Source: Microbacterium paraoxydans
Lineage (GTDB): Bacteria; Actinomycetota; Actinomycetes; Actinomycetales; Microbacteriaceae
Direction of reading: 5' to 3'
Length of the DNA: 64,000 nt
Assembly: GCF_019056515.1 (NCBI RefSeq)
Contig: NZ_CP064873.1
Coordinates: 2,480,001 to 2,544,000, forward strand
The notes below the pieces were generated by a model. It was not told the origin of the DNA, did not search any database, and worked only from the letters and a program-made list of their open reading frames with translations. Below, piece by piece: positions 55,858 through 63,269 of this stretch (position 1 is its first letter; each line of letters starts with the position of its first letter). Position numbers and translations under genes: made by a program.

Positions 55858-56637
55858 TCAGGCCGTCGGGATGACGATCACCGGGTCGGTCGTGGGCAGC
55901 CCGGACGGCGATCCGCCCTCCTGCTCGACCGTGACCGCGATGGCGTCGCCCGCCTGCATCTCGCCCTCGAGGAGCGCGGTGGCCTCTCCGTCGTCGACGT
56001 CGAAAACACCCGCGGCGATGGGATCCTCCCCGCGCACGAACCACAGCTCATAGGTCTTGCCGTCCGCTACCTCGGGCAGTCCGTCCGTGACGAGCACGGC
56101 CTTGCCGACCGAGCCCGACCAGTGCGCCGTCGCCGTCGCGCCGTCGTCGAGCTCGACCGTCGCCTTCTGCGCGTCGCCCGCGGATTCGATCTCCTGCAGC
56201 GCGACGACACTCGCCGGGCGGTTCAGCTGGTCGTTCAGAGCGACCGCACCGATCCCGACGCCCACGAGGAGCGCGAGGCATGCGGCGAGCGCGAAAGCGA
56301 GCCGGGTCCAGCGGCGAGCCGGAGCGGGAGCGGCGGCACCGGAGGCAGGGCTCTCGTCCGCGGGTCCGTCGGGCTCGCCCGAGTCGGACGAGGAGTCCGC
56401 GGCGCCGCCCTGCGGAGTCTGGGCGATCTGCGCGAGCAGAGCCGCACGGATGCCGGCGGGCGGAGCGACCGGGGCCACGCCGTCGGCGAGGAGAGCGGCC
56501 GTCTCGGTGCCGGTGTCGTCCTGCGCCGCCCACTCCGGGTGCTCGGCGAGGGCACGGCGGTACCGGCGCTCGTCGTCCGCCGAGAGCGCGTGGAGCGCGG
56601 CCCCTGCTGCGAGTTCCGCGAAGTCCTTCTCGTTCAT
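55858..56637 (-). CDS. rskA: Anti-sigma-K factor RskA
   Basis: A 259-residue membrane anti-sigma factor. The N-terminal cytoplasmic domain (1-95, FAELAAGAALHALSADDERRYRRAL) is the sigma-binding region, a Ser/Pro/Ala linker follows, then one membrane helix (about 112-133) and the outer RskA domain (150-255, YELWFVRGEDPIAAGVF). Regulated proteolysis of RskA-type factors frees SigK. It overlaps sigK by 4 bp, the normal sigma/anti-sigma pairing. Confidence 0.92.
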   Translation of the reverse strand: MNEKDFAELAAGAALHALSADDERRYRRALAEHPEWAAQDDTGTETAALLADGVAPVAPPAGIRAALLAQIAQTPQGGAADSSSDSGEPDGPADESPASGAAAPAPARRWTRLAFALAACLALLVGVGIGAVALNDQLNRPASVVALQEIESAGDAQKATVELDDGATATAHWSGSVGKAVLVTDGLPEVADGKTYELWFVRGEDPIAAGVFDVDDGEATALLEGEMQAGDAIAVTVEQEGGSPSGLPTTDPVIVIPTA

Positions 56638-57236
56638 GCCGTCACCCCCATCGCCGTGCGGAGCCGGGTCAGCCCGTCTCTCATCCGTGTCTTGATCGTG
56701 CCCAGCGGTGCTCCCACGAGCGCCGCGATCTCGTTCTGACTGTAACCGCCGTAGTAGGCGAGGACGAGCGCCTCCCGCTGCGCCTCCGGAAGCCCCGACA
56801 GCGCCGCGACGACCCGCTCTCCCTCGATCCCCAGCTCCACCCGTTCCGCCACGCTGTCGTGCGCGACGCCGAGGTCCTTGAAGCCCGCGCGTACGTCCCG
56901 GTCCGCACTCGACTGCGAAGCCCGCACCCGATCCACGGCCCGGCGATGCGCGATGGTCATCACCCAGGTTCGTCCCTGTCCCTTGTTCGGAGCGAACCGG
57001 GAAGCGGATTGCCAGATCTCGAGGAACACCTCCTGCAGCACTTCCTCGCTCTGCGCGCGGTTCACGAGGACGCGCAGGATGAGGCCGAACACACGGGAGG
57101 AGAGGGAGTCGTACAGCGTGGCGAAGGCAGCCTGATCACCGGAGGCGACGCGGACGAGGAGGTCGGCGACAGCATCCTGCGGCGCCGTCCCGTCCTCGGG
57201 GACGTCCATCCCATCGATGACCATCTCCATAAGCAT
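56634..57236 (-). CDS. sigK: ECF RNA polymerase sigma factor SigK
   Basis: A 200-residue ECF sigma factor with region 2 (FATLYDSLSSRVFGLILRVL, then EEVLQEVFLEIW and TWVMTIAHRRAVDRVR) and region 4 (LPEAQREALVLAYYGGYSQNEIA, LGTIKTRMRDGLTRLR). It follows GGAGGAG with seven-base spacing at ATG 57236. It contains no cysteine at all, unlike mycobacterial SigK, where a region-4 disulfide is described as a redox switch. It lies between dipZ and rskA and probably drives the promoters at 59005-59033 and 59070-59097. Confidence 0.92.
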   Translation of the reverse strand: MLMEMVIDGMDVPEDGTAPQDAVADLLVRVASGDQAAFATLYDSLSSRVFGLILRVLVNRAQSEEVLQEVFLEIWQSASRFAPNKGQGRTWVMTIAHRRAVDRVRASQSSADRDVRAGFKDLGVAHDSVAERVELGIEGERVVAALSGLPEAQREALVLAYYGGYSQNEIAALVGAPLGTIKTRMRDGLTRLRTAMGVTA

Positions 57237-57267
57237 GCCGTATCTCCTCCCTCTTCCCGTGCAGACG

Positions 57268-58980
57268 TCACCCGAATGTGAACGAATACACCTCGACGCC
57301 GGTGGGGACCTCGAGCGTGAACGTGCCCTTCAGGATGTCGTCCTGCTCGAGCAGGCCGTAGGAGCGTGGCGTCCCGTCGATCCGGATCGTTTGCGCGTTC
57401 CCGTCGGCGTCGGTGACCACAACCTCGCCCGACCCCGCGACGACCATGCGCACCTCGGCCGCGCGATACTGCAGCCGGATCCGCGCGTCCTCAGCGGTCG
57501 GCGTGACGTACTGCGTGTCCACGGTCCAGTCGCCGTCCAGCGCGAAGCTGTCGTCGGGCTGGTCATCGGGGAAGCGGAAGCTGCCGTCGCCGCGGCGGTA
57601 CTCGTCGCCGCCGCCGTAGTTGACGTCCTTCGAGGAGCCGAGGAAGGTCTCCCGGGTCGTGGCTCCCACCTCGGGGGTCTCGTCCTTCACGTCCGTGGCG
57701 GCGGGCAGCTCGACGTCGGGGTCGGCGTCCTGCAGCAGCTCCCGGATCATCGCCTCCGTCGCGGCGTAGTTGCCCTCGCCGAAGGAGATGTGGCGGACGG
57801 TCCCCTCCGCATCGATGAGGTAGTGCGCGGGCCAGTACCGGTTGCGGTAGTTGGTCCAGGTGGAGAGGGTGTTGTCGAGAGCGACCGGGTACTCGATGCC
57901 GAAGTCGCGCGCGCCCGCCGCGACGTTCCCCGGATCCTTCTCGAACGCGTACTCGGGCGAGTGGATGCCGATCACCTGCAGCCCCGCGTCCCGGTAGGCC
58001 TCGTCCCAGGCCACGACGTGCGGGATGGAGCGCTGGCAGTTGATGCAGGAGTACGCCCAGAAGTCGATGAGGACCACCTGTCCGCGCAGGTCCTTCAGGT
58101 CGATCGCCTCCCCGTCCGGGGTGTTGAGCCACTGCTGGATCCCCTTGATGGAGGGCGCCGTCCCGCAGGACTCCAGCTCGGTCGCGCCGTTCGTGCACTT
58201 GTCGAGGTCCTTGTTCTCCTCGTTCACCAGGCCACCGAGGTCGAGGGCGTCCTGCACCTGCTCGGAGTCGGCGATCTGCTCCTGCAGCGGCGCGGTGTAG
58301 TCCGGGAGCAGACGCTGCAGCGCCTGCGGCACGTTGAAGACGAGTCCCACGGCGAGGGCGATCATCGCCACGCCGGCGGCGATCCGCAGCGCGCGCTCCT
58401 TCGTCCGGAAGGCCCGGATGCGCTCGATGACGCTGCGACCCGCGAGTGCGAAGACCAGCAGCGGCACCGCGACGCCGATCGCGAAGGAGACGGTGAGGAG
58501 CACGGTGCCCACGCCGATCTGCCCTGTGGAGCCGGCGACGATGATGGCCGCGAGGACCGGGCCCGCGCAGGGGACGAACACGGCCCCGAGAGCAAGGCCG
58601 ACGCCGAAGCCGTTGCCGCGGTTCTTCACCTCGCGCTGTCCGAAGCGCTGGAACGGCCGCTCCAGGATGTGCTGGAACCGCGGCACGATGAGTCCCACCC
58701 CGATGACGACCAGCACCGCGATGCCGACCCAGCGGATGATGTCCTGCGGCAGGTTCAGCAGGCCCAGCAGGAGCGACCCGGCGAGCGTCACGAGCGTGAA
58801 GCTCAGCACGAGGCCGGCGATGACGAAGTAGGGGCGGCTGCGCTTCGCCGGCACCGCCTCCCCCTCGTAGGACGCCGACTGGGCACCGCCGGTGAGGAAG
58901 ATCACCGGGAGCACGGGCAGGATGCACGGCGAGATGCCGGTGATGAGCCCGCCGAGCAGGCCGATGATGATCAGGTCCAT
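57268..58980 (-). CDS. dipZ: DipZ-like disulfide relay protein (CcdA + thioredoxin domains)
   Basis: A 570-residue protein. Residues 1-215 are a six-helix CcdA domain with the membrane redox cysteines Cys19 (ISPCILP) and Cys138 (FVPCAGP). Residues 280-420 are an outer thioredoxin/TlpA-like domain with Cys312-Ile-Asn-Cys315 (YSCINC), and residues 430-570 form the C-terminal carbohydrate-binding-like DipZ domain. It carries electrons from cytoplasmic thioredoxin to outer proteins. The start is ATG 58980. Only 31 bp separate it from sigK, so dipZ-sigK-rskA is an operon. In mycobacteria dipZ likewise belongs to the SigK regulon. Confidence 0.92.
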   Translation of the reverse strand: MDLIIIGLLGGLITGISPCILPVLPVIFLTGGAQSASYEGEAVPAKRSRPYFVIAGLVLSFTLVTLAGSLLLGLLNLPQDIIRWVGIAVLVVIGVGLIVPRFQHILERPFQRFGQREVKNRGNGFGVGLALGAVFVPCAGPVLAAIIVAGSTGQIGVGTVLLTVSFAIGVAVPLLVFALAGRSVIERIRAFRTKERALRIAAGVAMIALAVGLVFNVPQALQRLLPDYTAPLQEQIADSEQVQDALDLGGLVNEENKDLDKCTNGATELESCGTAPSIKGIQQWLNTPDGEAIDLKDLRGQVVLIDFWAYSCINCQRSIPHVVAWDEAYRDAGLQVIGIHSPEYAFEKDPGNVAAGARDFGIEYPVALDNTLSTWTNYRNRYWPAHYLIDAEGTVRHISFGEGNYAATEAMIRELLQDADPDVELPAATDVKDETPEVGATTRETFLGSSKDVNYGGGDEYRRGDGSFRFPDDQPDDSFALDGDWTVDTQYVTPTAEDARIRLQYRAAEVRMVVAGSGEVVVTDADGNAQTIRIDGTPRSYGLLEQDDILKGTFTLEVPTGVEVYSFTFG

Positions 58981-59004
58981 GAGGTCCTCGTCTCTGTCGG
59001 GTGC

Positions 59005-59033
59005 TGTTCGCGCCGACCCCCCGCAGCGGATTG
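59005..59033 (-). promoter_or_regulatory. SigK-type promoter of dipZ-sigK-rskA
   Basis: On the minus strand CAATCC (59028-59033) and CGAACA (59005-59010) are 17 bases apart, resembling the mycobacterial SigK pattern CCATCC...CGAAT. Transcription would begin about 17 nt before dipZ and make sigK self-activating. Confidence 0.6.
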
Positions 59034-59069
59034 GATCGGATCCGATTTCGGAGAATCTCGAAATTCCTC

Positions 59070-59097
59070 CCATCCGATCCGAAGAGGCTTCCGAACA
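59070..59097 (+). promoter_or_regulatory. SigK-type promoter of the fasciclin gene
   Basis: CCATCC (59070-59075), a 16-base spacer and CGAACA (59092-59097) match the known SigK promoter consensus closely. Near it lie palindromes ATCGGATCCGAT (59035-59046) and ATTTCG/CGAAAT arms (59045-59064) between the two diverging promoters. Confidence 0.7.
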
Positions 59098-59147
59098 GCC
59101 CTCGACGCCACGGAGAGGCCGTGGCCGGAGTTTCGAAGGAGCTCGAC

Positions 59148-59807
59148 ATGTTCAGCACCAAGAAGAAGGTCACCGCAGCAGTCACCCTGGGTCTGGCGAG
59201 CGCATTCCTGCTCTCGGCATGTTCCATGGGCAGCGGAACGAGCACGGAGGAGTCGTCGGAGCCGACGACGCCGGAGACGTCGGAGTCGACGCCGATGGAG
59301 ATGGACCCCGCGGCGAACCTCGTCGGCCCGGGCTGCGCAGCGTACGCGGAAGAGGTCCCGGACGGCGCCGGTTCCATCCAGGGCATGTCCCAGGACCCGG
59401 TGGCGGTCGCCGCCTCGAACAACCCCATGCTGACGACGCTCGTGTCGGCGGTGAGCGGTGAGCTGAACCCCGACGTGAACCTCGTCGACACGCTCAACGG
59501 CGACGAGTTCACCGTGTTCGCCCCGGTCGACGACGCCTTCGCGAAGATCGACCCCGCGACCATCGAGACGCTGAAGACCGACAGCGATCTGCTGACCTCG
59601 ATCCTCACGTACCACGTGGTCCCCGGCCAGATCGAGCCGTCCGACATCGAGGGCATGCACACCACCGTCCAGGGCGCCGACCTCGAGGTGACCGGCAGCG
59701 GTGACGAGTGGATGGTCAACGACGCCAACGTCATCTGCGGCGGCGTGCAGACCGCGAACGCGACCGTGTACCTCATCGACACGGTCCTGATGCCCCCGGC
59801 TGAGTAA
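59148..59807 (+). CDS. Fasciclin-domain lipoprotein (MPT70/MPT83 type)
   Basis: A 219-residue secreted lipoprotein. The signal peptide ends in LLSAC (Cys25), a Thr/Ser/Glu-rich linker spans 27-55, and one fasciclin (FAS1) domain occupies about 80-219, with the conserved [14 protein letters not shown] and YHVVPG motifs. Cys in GPGCAAY and VICGGV probably form a disulfide as in MPT70, a plausible target of the divergent DipZ. GAAGGAG precedes the ATG. In mycobacteria the SigK regulon contains mpt70, mpt83 and dipZ, so this is the same module. Function: cell-surface adhesion or matrix protein, not proven. Confidence 0.9.
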   Translation: MFSTKKKVTAAVTLGLASAFLLSACSMGSGTSTEESSEPTTPETSESTPMEMDPAANLVGPGCAAYAEEVPDGAGSIQGMSQDPVAVAASNNPMLTTLVSAVSGELNPDVNLVDTLNGDEFTVFAPVDDAFAKIDPATIETLKTDSDLLTSILTYHVVPGQIEPSDIEGMHTTVQGADLEVTGSGDEWMVNDANVICGGVQTANATVYLIDTVLMPPAE

Positions 59808-59880
59808 GCCAGGGACGGTGCCGGCGACCCGACCGGCACACGGCCTCCCCTGTTGTCAGGAGGGACACGGGGCAGGTGAA

Positions 59881-59913
59881 GGGGCCGTCGGCGGCTGTGG
59901 CGCCGACGGCCCC
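59881..59913 (+). terminator. Hairpin terminator after the fasciclin gene
   Basis: Perfect 13-bp stem (arm GGGGCCGTCGGCG) with a seven-base loop, 74 nt after the stop and just before the tRNA-Lys promoter. Confidence 0.75.
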
Positions 59914-59942
59914 TCGTCGTGCGCCCCCTAGACTGGGAGCAC

Positions 59943-60015
59943 GGGCCTCTAGCTCAGTTGGCAGAGCATCGGACTTTTAATCCGCGGGTCGTGGGTTCGA
60001 GCCCCACGGGGCCCA
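59943..60015 (+). tRNA. tRNA-Lys (anticodon TTT)
   Basis: A 73-nt cloverleaf with acceptor GGGCCTC/GGGGCCC (one T-G pair), anticodon loop CTTTTAA (anticodon TTT) and T-arm GTGGGTTCGAGCCCCAC. CCA is not encoded. TAGACT at 59929-59934 is a strong -10 box. Confidence 0.96.
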
Positions 60016-60023
60016 CCGCATCC

Positions 60024-60488
60024 TCAGTCGTCGCCGCCGACGTTCCCGGCGAGCAGGTCGTCGCGGATCCCCGCGACGCCGTCCGGCAGCGTCTCGCCGT
60101 GCATCACGAAGTCCGGCGCCTCCGGGCTTCCCCCGATGCCGCAGACGGCGACGTTGTCCTGACCGTCGATCGTCTCCGGGACGGCCACGAACCACACCGC
60201 CGACTCCTCCAGCCACTCCGTGGTCGCCATGTCGGCGAAGAACGTCGCATCCGGCGAGATCGAGCGGATCTTCTCGGTGCAGAGCGACACGAGCTGCCCC
60301 TTCGCGAAGGTGCCGGCGGCCGGGGGCGAAGACGTTTCCGTGGGCGTCGGGGCCGTGGTCGGGGCGGGCGAGGACGACGGCGTCGCCGAGGCGCTGGACG
60401 TCGCGGTCGGCGTCGGTTCCGGAGCGGGTGTGCAGCCCGCGAGCACGACCAGCACCGGCAGGAGGAGGAGAGCAGGACGGAGGCGCAT
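60024..60488 (-). CDS. Small secreted lipoprotein, unknown function
   Basis: A 154-residue lipoprotein with signal peptide and lipobox VLAGC (Cys19), a Thr/Ser/Pro-rich linker (20-55) and a small domain with two cysteines (SLCTEKI and AVCGIGG) that may form a disulfide. I recognise no family. The ATG at 60488 begins the signal sequence (MRLRPALLLLP); upstream open frame is not coding-like. It ends 8 bp after the tRNA-Lys gene on the opposite strand. Confidence 0.75.
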   Translation of the reverse strand: MRLRPALLLLPVLVVLAGCTPAPEPTPTATSSASATPSSSPAPTTAPTPTETSSPPAAGTFAKGQLVSLCTEKIRSISPDATFFADMATTEWLEESAVWFVAVPETIDGQDNVAVCGIGGSPEAPDFVMHGETLPDGVAGIRDDLLAGNVGGDD

Positions 60489-60646
60489 GTCTGGATCGTA
60501 TCGAGTCGACCGCGCCGCCCCGCGCCGACGCGGCTGTGCTGTATCACCCTCGCCGACGGCTGGCCACCCCCTGGCGAGGTCTGATGCGGTGGGAGAGGGT
60601 CGAGGAGTCCCCGGAACAGGGCGACTTCCCACCGAAAGGACGGACC

Positions 60647-61192
60647 ATGACTCTCACCGGAAACCGCGTGGCATTCCTGGCGACGGACGGCTTCGAGGAC
60701 AGCGAGCTCACGAGCCCCTGGGAGGCGGTGACGACGGAAGGCGCGAGCGCCACGCTCATCGCCCCGGACGGAGCGGCGATCACCGGCAAGAACGGTCACG
60801 AACAGGCCGTCGACCTGAAGGCCGCGGACGCCAGCGCCGACCAGTTCGATGCACTCGTGCTGCCCGGCGGCGTGGTGAACGCCGACCACCTCCGCATGGA
60901 TCAGGCCTCCATCGACCTGGCCCGCGCGTTCTTCGAGCAGCACAAGCCCGTGGGCGTGATCTGCCACGGCGCCTGGATCCTCATCGAGGCCGGTGTCGTC
61001 GACGGGCGGACCATCACGAGCTACCCGAGCCTGAAGACCGACCTCCGCAACGCCGGCGCGAGCTGGGTGGACGAGGAGGTCGTGGTCGACGAGGGTCTCG
61101 TGTCGAGCCGCACCCCCGATGACCTCCCGGCATTCAACGCCAAGCTCGTCGAGGAGATCGGCGAGGGCAAGCACGCAGGGCAGACCGCCTGA
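60647..61192 (+). CDS. DJ-1/PfpI-family protein (type 1 glutamine amidotransferase-like)
   Basis: A 181-residue cytoplasmic protein of the DJ-1/PfpI superfamily. The nucleophile elbow is Cys106-His107 (GVICHGAW), with the upstream acidic residue in DGFEDSE. Length and motifs fit the YhbO/PfpI group, described as deglycases or general-stress proteases/chaperones; the exact activity is debated in the family. GAAAGGA precedes the ATG by seven bases. It stands alone, convergent with the CGNR gene. Confidence 0.9.
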   Translation: MTLTGNRVAFLATDGFEDSELTSPWEAVTTEGASATLIAPDGAAITGKNGHEQAVDLKAADASADQFDALVLPGGVVNADHLRMDQASIDLARAFFEQHKPVGVICHGAWILIEAGVVDGRTITSYPSLKTDLRNAGASWVDEEVVVDEGLVSSRTPDDLPAFNAKLVEEIGEGKHAGQTA

Positions 61193-61195
61193 CCC

Positions 61196-61714
61196 TCAGC
61201 TGACCCGCGCCCGATGGCGCCGCACGGCCGCCCGGTTCGCGCACCTCACGGAGCAGAACCGCTGGCGGCCGTTGCGCGTCACGTCCGCGACGACGTTGGT
61301 GCACGGCGGCGCGTCACAGCGCCCGAGTCGGTTCATCCCCCTGGTCACGAGGTGCAGCGCCGTGCCGAGGTTGATGATCGCGCGCAGCACGAAGGGCAGC
61401 GAGCGCACGTCGTCCCGGTAGTGCAGGTGCCAGCCCTCGTCATCGTGATTGGTGAGCCGCGGATAGGCACCCGCGGTGGCGAGCTGATCGTTGAGCAGGG
61501 CGGCCCGCGCATCAGGGTCCGGCTCATCCACGATGGCCAGCCAGTCGTCGATCACGGCGCGCACCTGCGCGTGGTCGTCGGGGGCCGGCGGAAACGTCTG
61601 CGTCATCCCGAGCGCGAGCGACCGCTCCTCGATGCCCGCGCGATCGACCGGCCAGTCGTTCGCGAGGGAGGCGGCGAGGAGCACCGCATACTCACCGTAA
61701 GGGTTGAGATGCAT
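61196..61714 (-). CDS. CGNR zinc-finger regulator
   Basis: A 172-residue protein with an N-terminal ABATE (stress-induced) domain (about 5-120) and a C-terminal CGNR zinc finger: Cys residues in RCDAPPC and QRFCSVRCANR, followed by an Arg-rich recognition end (AAVRRHRARVS). The N of CGNR appears as Asn in SVRCANRA. Such proteins are predicted DNA-binding stress regulators. TGTAAT followed by six bases and ATG on the minus strand suggests a leaderless start. It is divergent from a 72-residue gene and may regulate it. Confidence 0.86.
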   Translation of the reverse strand: MHLNPYGEYAVLLAASLANDWPVDRAGIEERSLALGMTQTFPPAPDDHAQVRAVIDDWLAIVDEPDPDARAALLNDQLATAGAYPRLTNHDDEGWHLHYRDDVRSLPFVLRAIINLGTALHLVTRGMNRLGRCDAPPCTNVVADVTRNGRQRFCSVRCANRAAVRRHRARVS

Positions 61715-61739
61715 AAGACCATTACATCACGCTGGTCCC

Positions 61740-61958
61740 ATGACCTCCTCCGACACCCTCCCGATCCCCCGGCTCGCCTCCGCCGACGACATCCACGAGC
61801 ACGCCTGGCTCGTGGAGTCGCGTCACCCCACCAGCGAGGGCGTCGTCGTCTACGTCCGGTGCGCGGGCTGCGACTCGCGCCGGGTCGACCTCGCCACGCA
61901 TACCCCGATGCCGCCGACCGCGCTGAGCCGGGCCGTGGTCACGCCGTCAGCGCGATGA
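61740..61958 (+). CDS. Small CxxC protein, unknown function
   Basis: A 72-residue soluble protein with one CxxC (YVRCAGCDSRRVDL), half of a zinc ribbon, and several His residues (HEHAW, SRHPTSE) that could complete a metal site. I know no assigned role; it resembles short actinobacterial proteins near CGNR-type regulators. The 3' end overlaps the DUF1697 gene tail by 20 bp in convergent orientation. The ATG is 25 bp from the divergent CGNR start. Confidence 0.65.
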   Translation: MTSSDTLPIPRLASADDIHEHAWLVESRHPTSEGVVVYVRCAGCDSRRVDLATHTPMPPTALSRAVVTPSAR

Positions 61959-62472
61959 GCTTCCGCACGGTGCGGAGGTTGCGCGCCGTACCGGGAACCC
62001 CGAGCGCCCGGTCCAGCACGGCCTTCGTGAGCTTCGTCGTGTGCACCCCGCCGGGGGCGTAGTCGATCCACAGATCGTGTCCGACCAGGGCGAGACGCTC
62101 CCCCGGGACGAGGCGCTCGTGCAGCGCCTCGAGGGCGCCCGCGGCGGGAGCGCCCTCGAGGAACATCGCGTGCACGAGCTTCAGCTCCCCCTCCGGGAAG
62201 GGCTGGGCCGCTTCAGACTCGGCGAGCTCGGTGTGCGTGCGGTGGATCACCGGAGTGTCGACGCCGAACTCCGCCGCGATGAGCGCACGGACCGACGCGC
62301 AGGCAGCCGCGGGTTCCCGCGGCGTCGCGCAGAGGATGTTGCCGCTCGCGATGTAGGTGGAGACGTCCTCCAGGTCGGTCGCGGCGGCGAGCACCTCCCG
62401 CAACCGCACCATCGGCACACTGCTGCGTCCGCTGACGTTGACCGCGCGGAGGAGGAGGACGCTGCGGCTCAC
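61939..62472 (-). CDS. DUF1697 family protein
   Basis: A 177-residue DUF1697 protein. The opening LLRAVNVSGRSSVPMVRLREVL and the YIASGNILCAT segment are diagnostic. The family is widespread and has no established function. It overlaps the pncA stop region by 4 bp (62469-62472) and is translated just after it on the same strand. Confidence 0.85.
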   Translation of the reverse strand: MSRSVLLLRAVNVSGRSSVPMVRLREVLAAATDLEDVSTYIASGNILCATPREPAAACASVRALIAAEFGVDTPVIHRTHTELAESEAAQPFPEGELKLVHAMFLEGAPAAGALEALHERLVPGERLALVGHDLWIDYAPGGVHTTKLTKAVLDRALGVPGTARNLRTVRKLIALTA

Positions 62473-63050
62473 GCCTCCGAGCTCTCGAGGAGCTCGGCAC
62501 CGGCATGCGCGAGCTCGGCGAGGGCCGCGGCACTGGGTTCGGGCGCCACTCCGGCGACCAGGTCGGCGAGGACGCGGACGTGGACGCCGTGGGCGATCGC
62601 ATCGAGTGCGGAGGCACGGACGCAGTGGTCCGTGGCGATGCCGACGACGTCGGCCGTCACGACGCCGGCCGCGCTCAGCACCGCGGCGACCGTCGCCCCG
62701 TCGTCGGTCACCCCCTCGAACATCGAGTAGGCCGGACGGCCCTGTCCCTTGCGCACGTGATGGGTGACACCGTCGGTCACGAGCAGCGGGTCGTAGTCGG
62801 CTCCGGCCGTGCCAGCGACGCAGTGCACGGGCCAGGAGTCGGTGTAGTCCGGGGTCGTGGAGAAGTGGCCGCCGTTGTCGCCGTCGGGATCGTGCCAGTC
62901 CCGGGAGGCCACGACGACCTCGTAGTCGTCGGCGTGGGACGCGAGGTAGGCGGAGACGGCGGCGGCCACCGCGTCACCGCCCGCAACCGCGAGGGCGCCG
63001 CCCTCGGTGAAGTCGTTCTGCACGTCGACGATGAGAAGCGCTCTGCTCAT
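62469..63050 (-). CDS. pncA: Nicotinamidase/pyrazinamidase
   Basis: A 193-residue isochorismatase-fold amidase that converts nicotinamide to nicotinate for NAD salvage. The catalytic triad is Asp9, Lys101 and Cys143 (TDHCVRASA). Metal ligands lie in SRDWHDPDGDNGGHF (Asp51, His53, His62), and the cis-peptide precedes the nucleophile as in PncA. The length is close to that of mycobacterial PncA (186). It is first of a two-gene unit with the DUF1697 gene. Confidence 0.93.
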   Translation of the reverse strand: MSRALLIVDVQNDFTEGGALAVAGGDAVAAAVSAYLASHADDYEVVVASRDWHDPDGDNGGHFSTTPDYTDSWPVHCVAGTAGADYDPLLVTDGVTHHVRKGQGRPAYSMFEGVTDDGATVAAVLSAAGVVTADVVGIATDHCVRASALDAIAHGVHVRVLADLVAGVAPEPSAAALAELAHAGAELLESSEA

Positions 63051-63088
63051 GCTCCGAGCGTACGCCCCGCGGCCGGGCCCGGGAACGA

Positions 63089-63125
63089 GGAAACCCCCGG
63101 ACCACGAGGGTTCCGGGGGTTTTCC
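63089..63125 (-). terminator. Terminator after tRNA-Thr
   Basis: GC-rich stem (GGAAACCCCCGGA with TCCGGGGGTTTTCC) whose minus-strand end is TTTCC, three bases beyond the tRNA-Thr 3' end and 39 bp before pncA. Confidence 0.8.
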
Positions 63126-63127
63126 TG

Positions 63128-63200
63128 AGCCGCTTGTCAGAATCGAACTGACGACCTTTTCATTACGAGTGAAATGCTCTGCCGACTGAGCTAAAGCGGC
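63128..63200 (-). tRNA. tRNA-Thr (anticodon CGT)
   Basis: A 73-nt cloverleaf on the minus strand: acceptor GCCGCTT/AAGCGGC, anticodon stem TTTCA/TGAAA around loop CTCGTAA (anticodon CGT, reads ACG), T-arm CAGTTCGATTCTG. CCA is not encoded. Confidence 0.96.
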
Positions 63201-63269
63201 GTGCGACGCGTGAGCGGCGCGATCACCGATATTACCCTGTCTCGCGCTCGCTCGCGAATCGAGGCTCTC

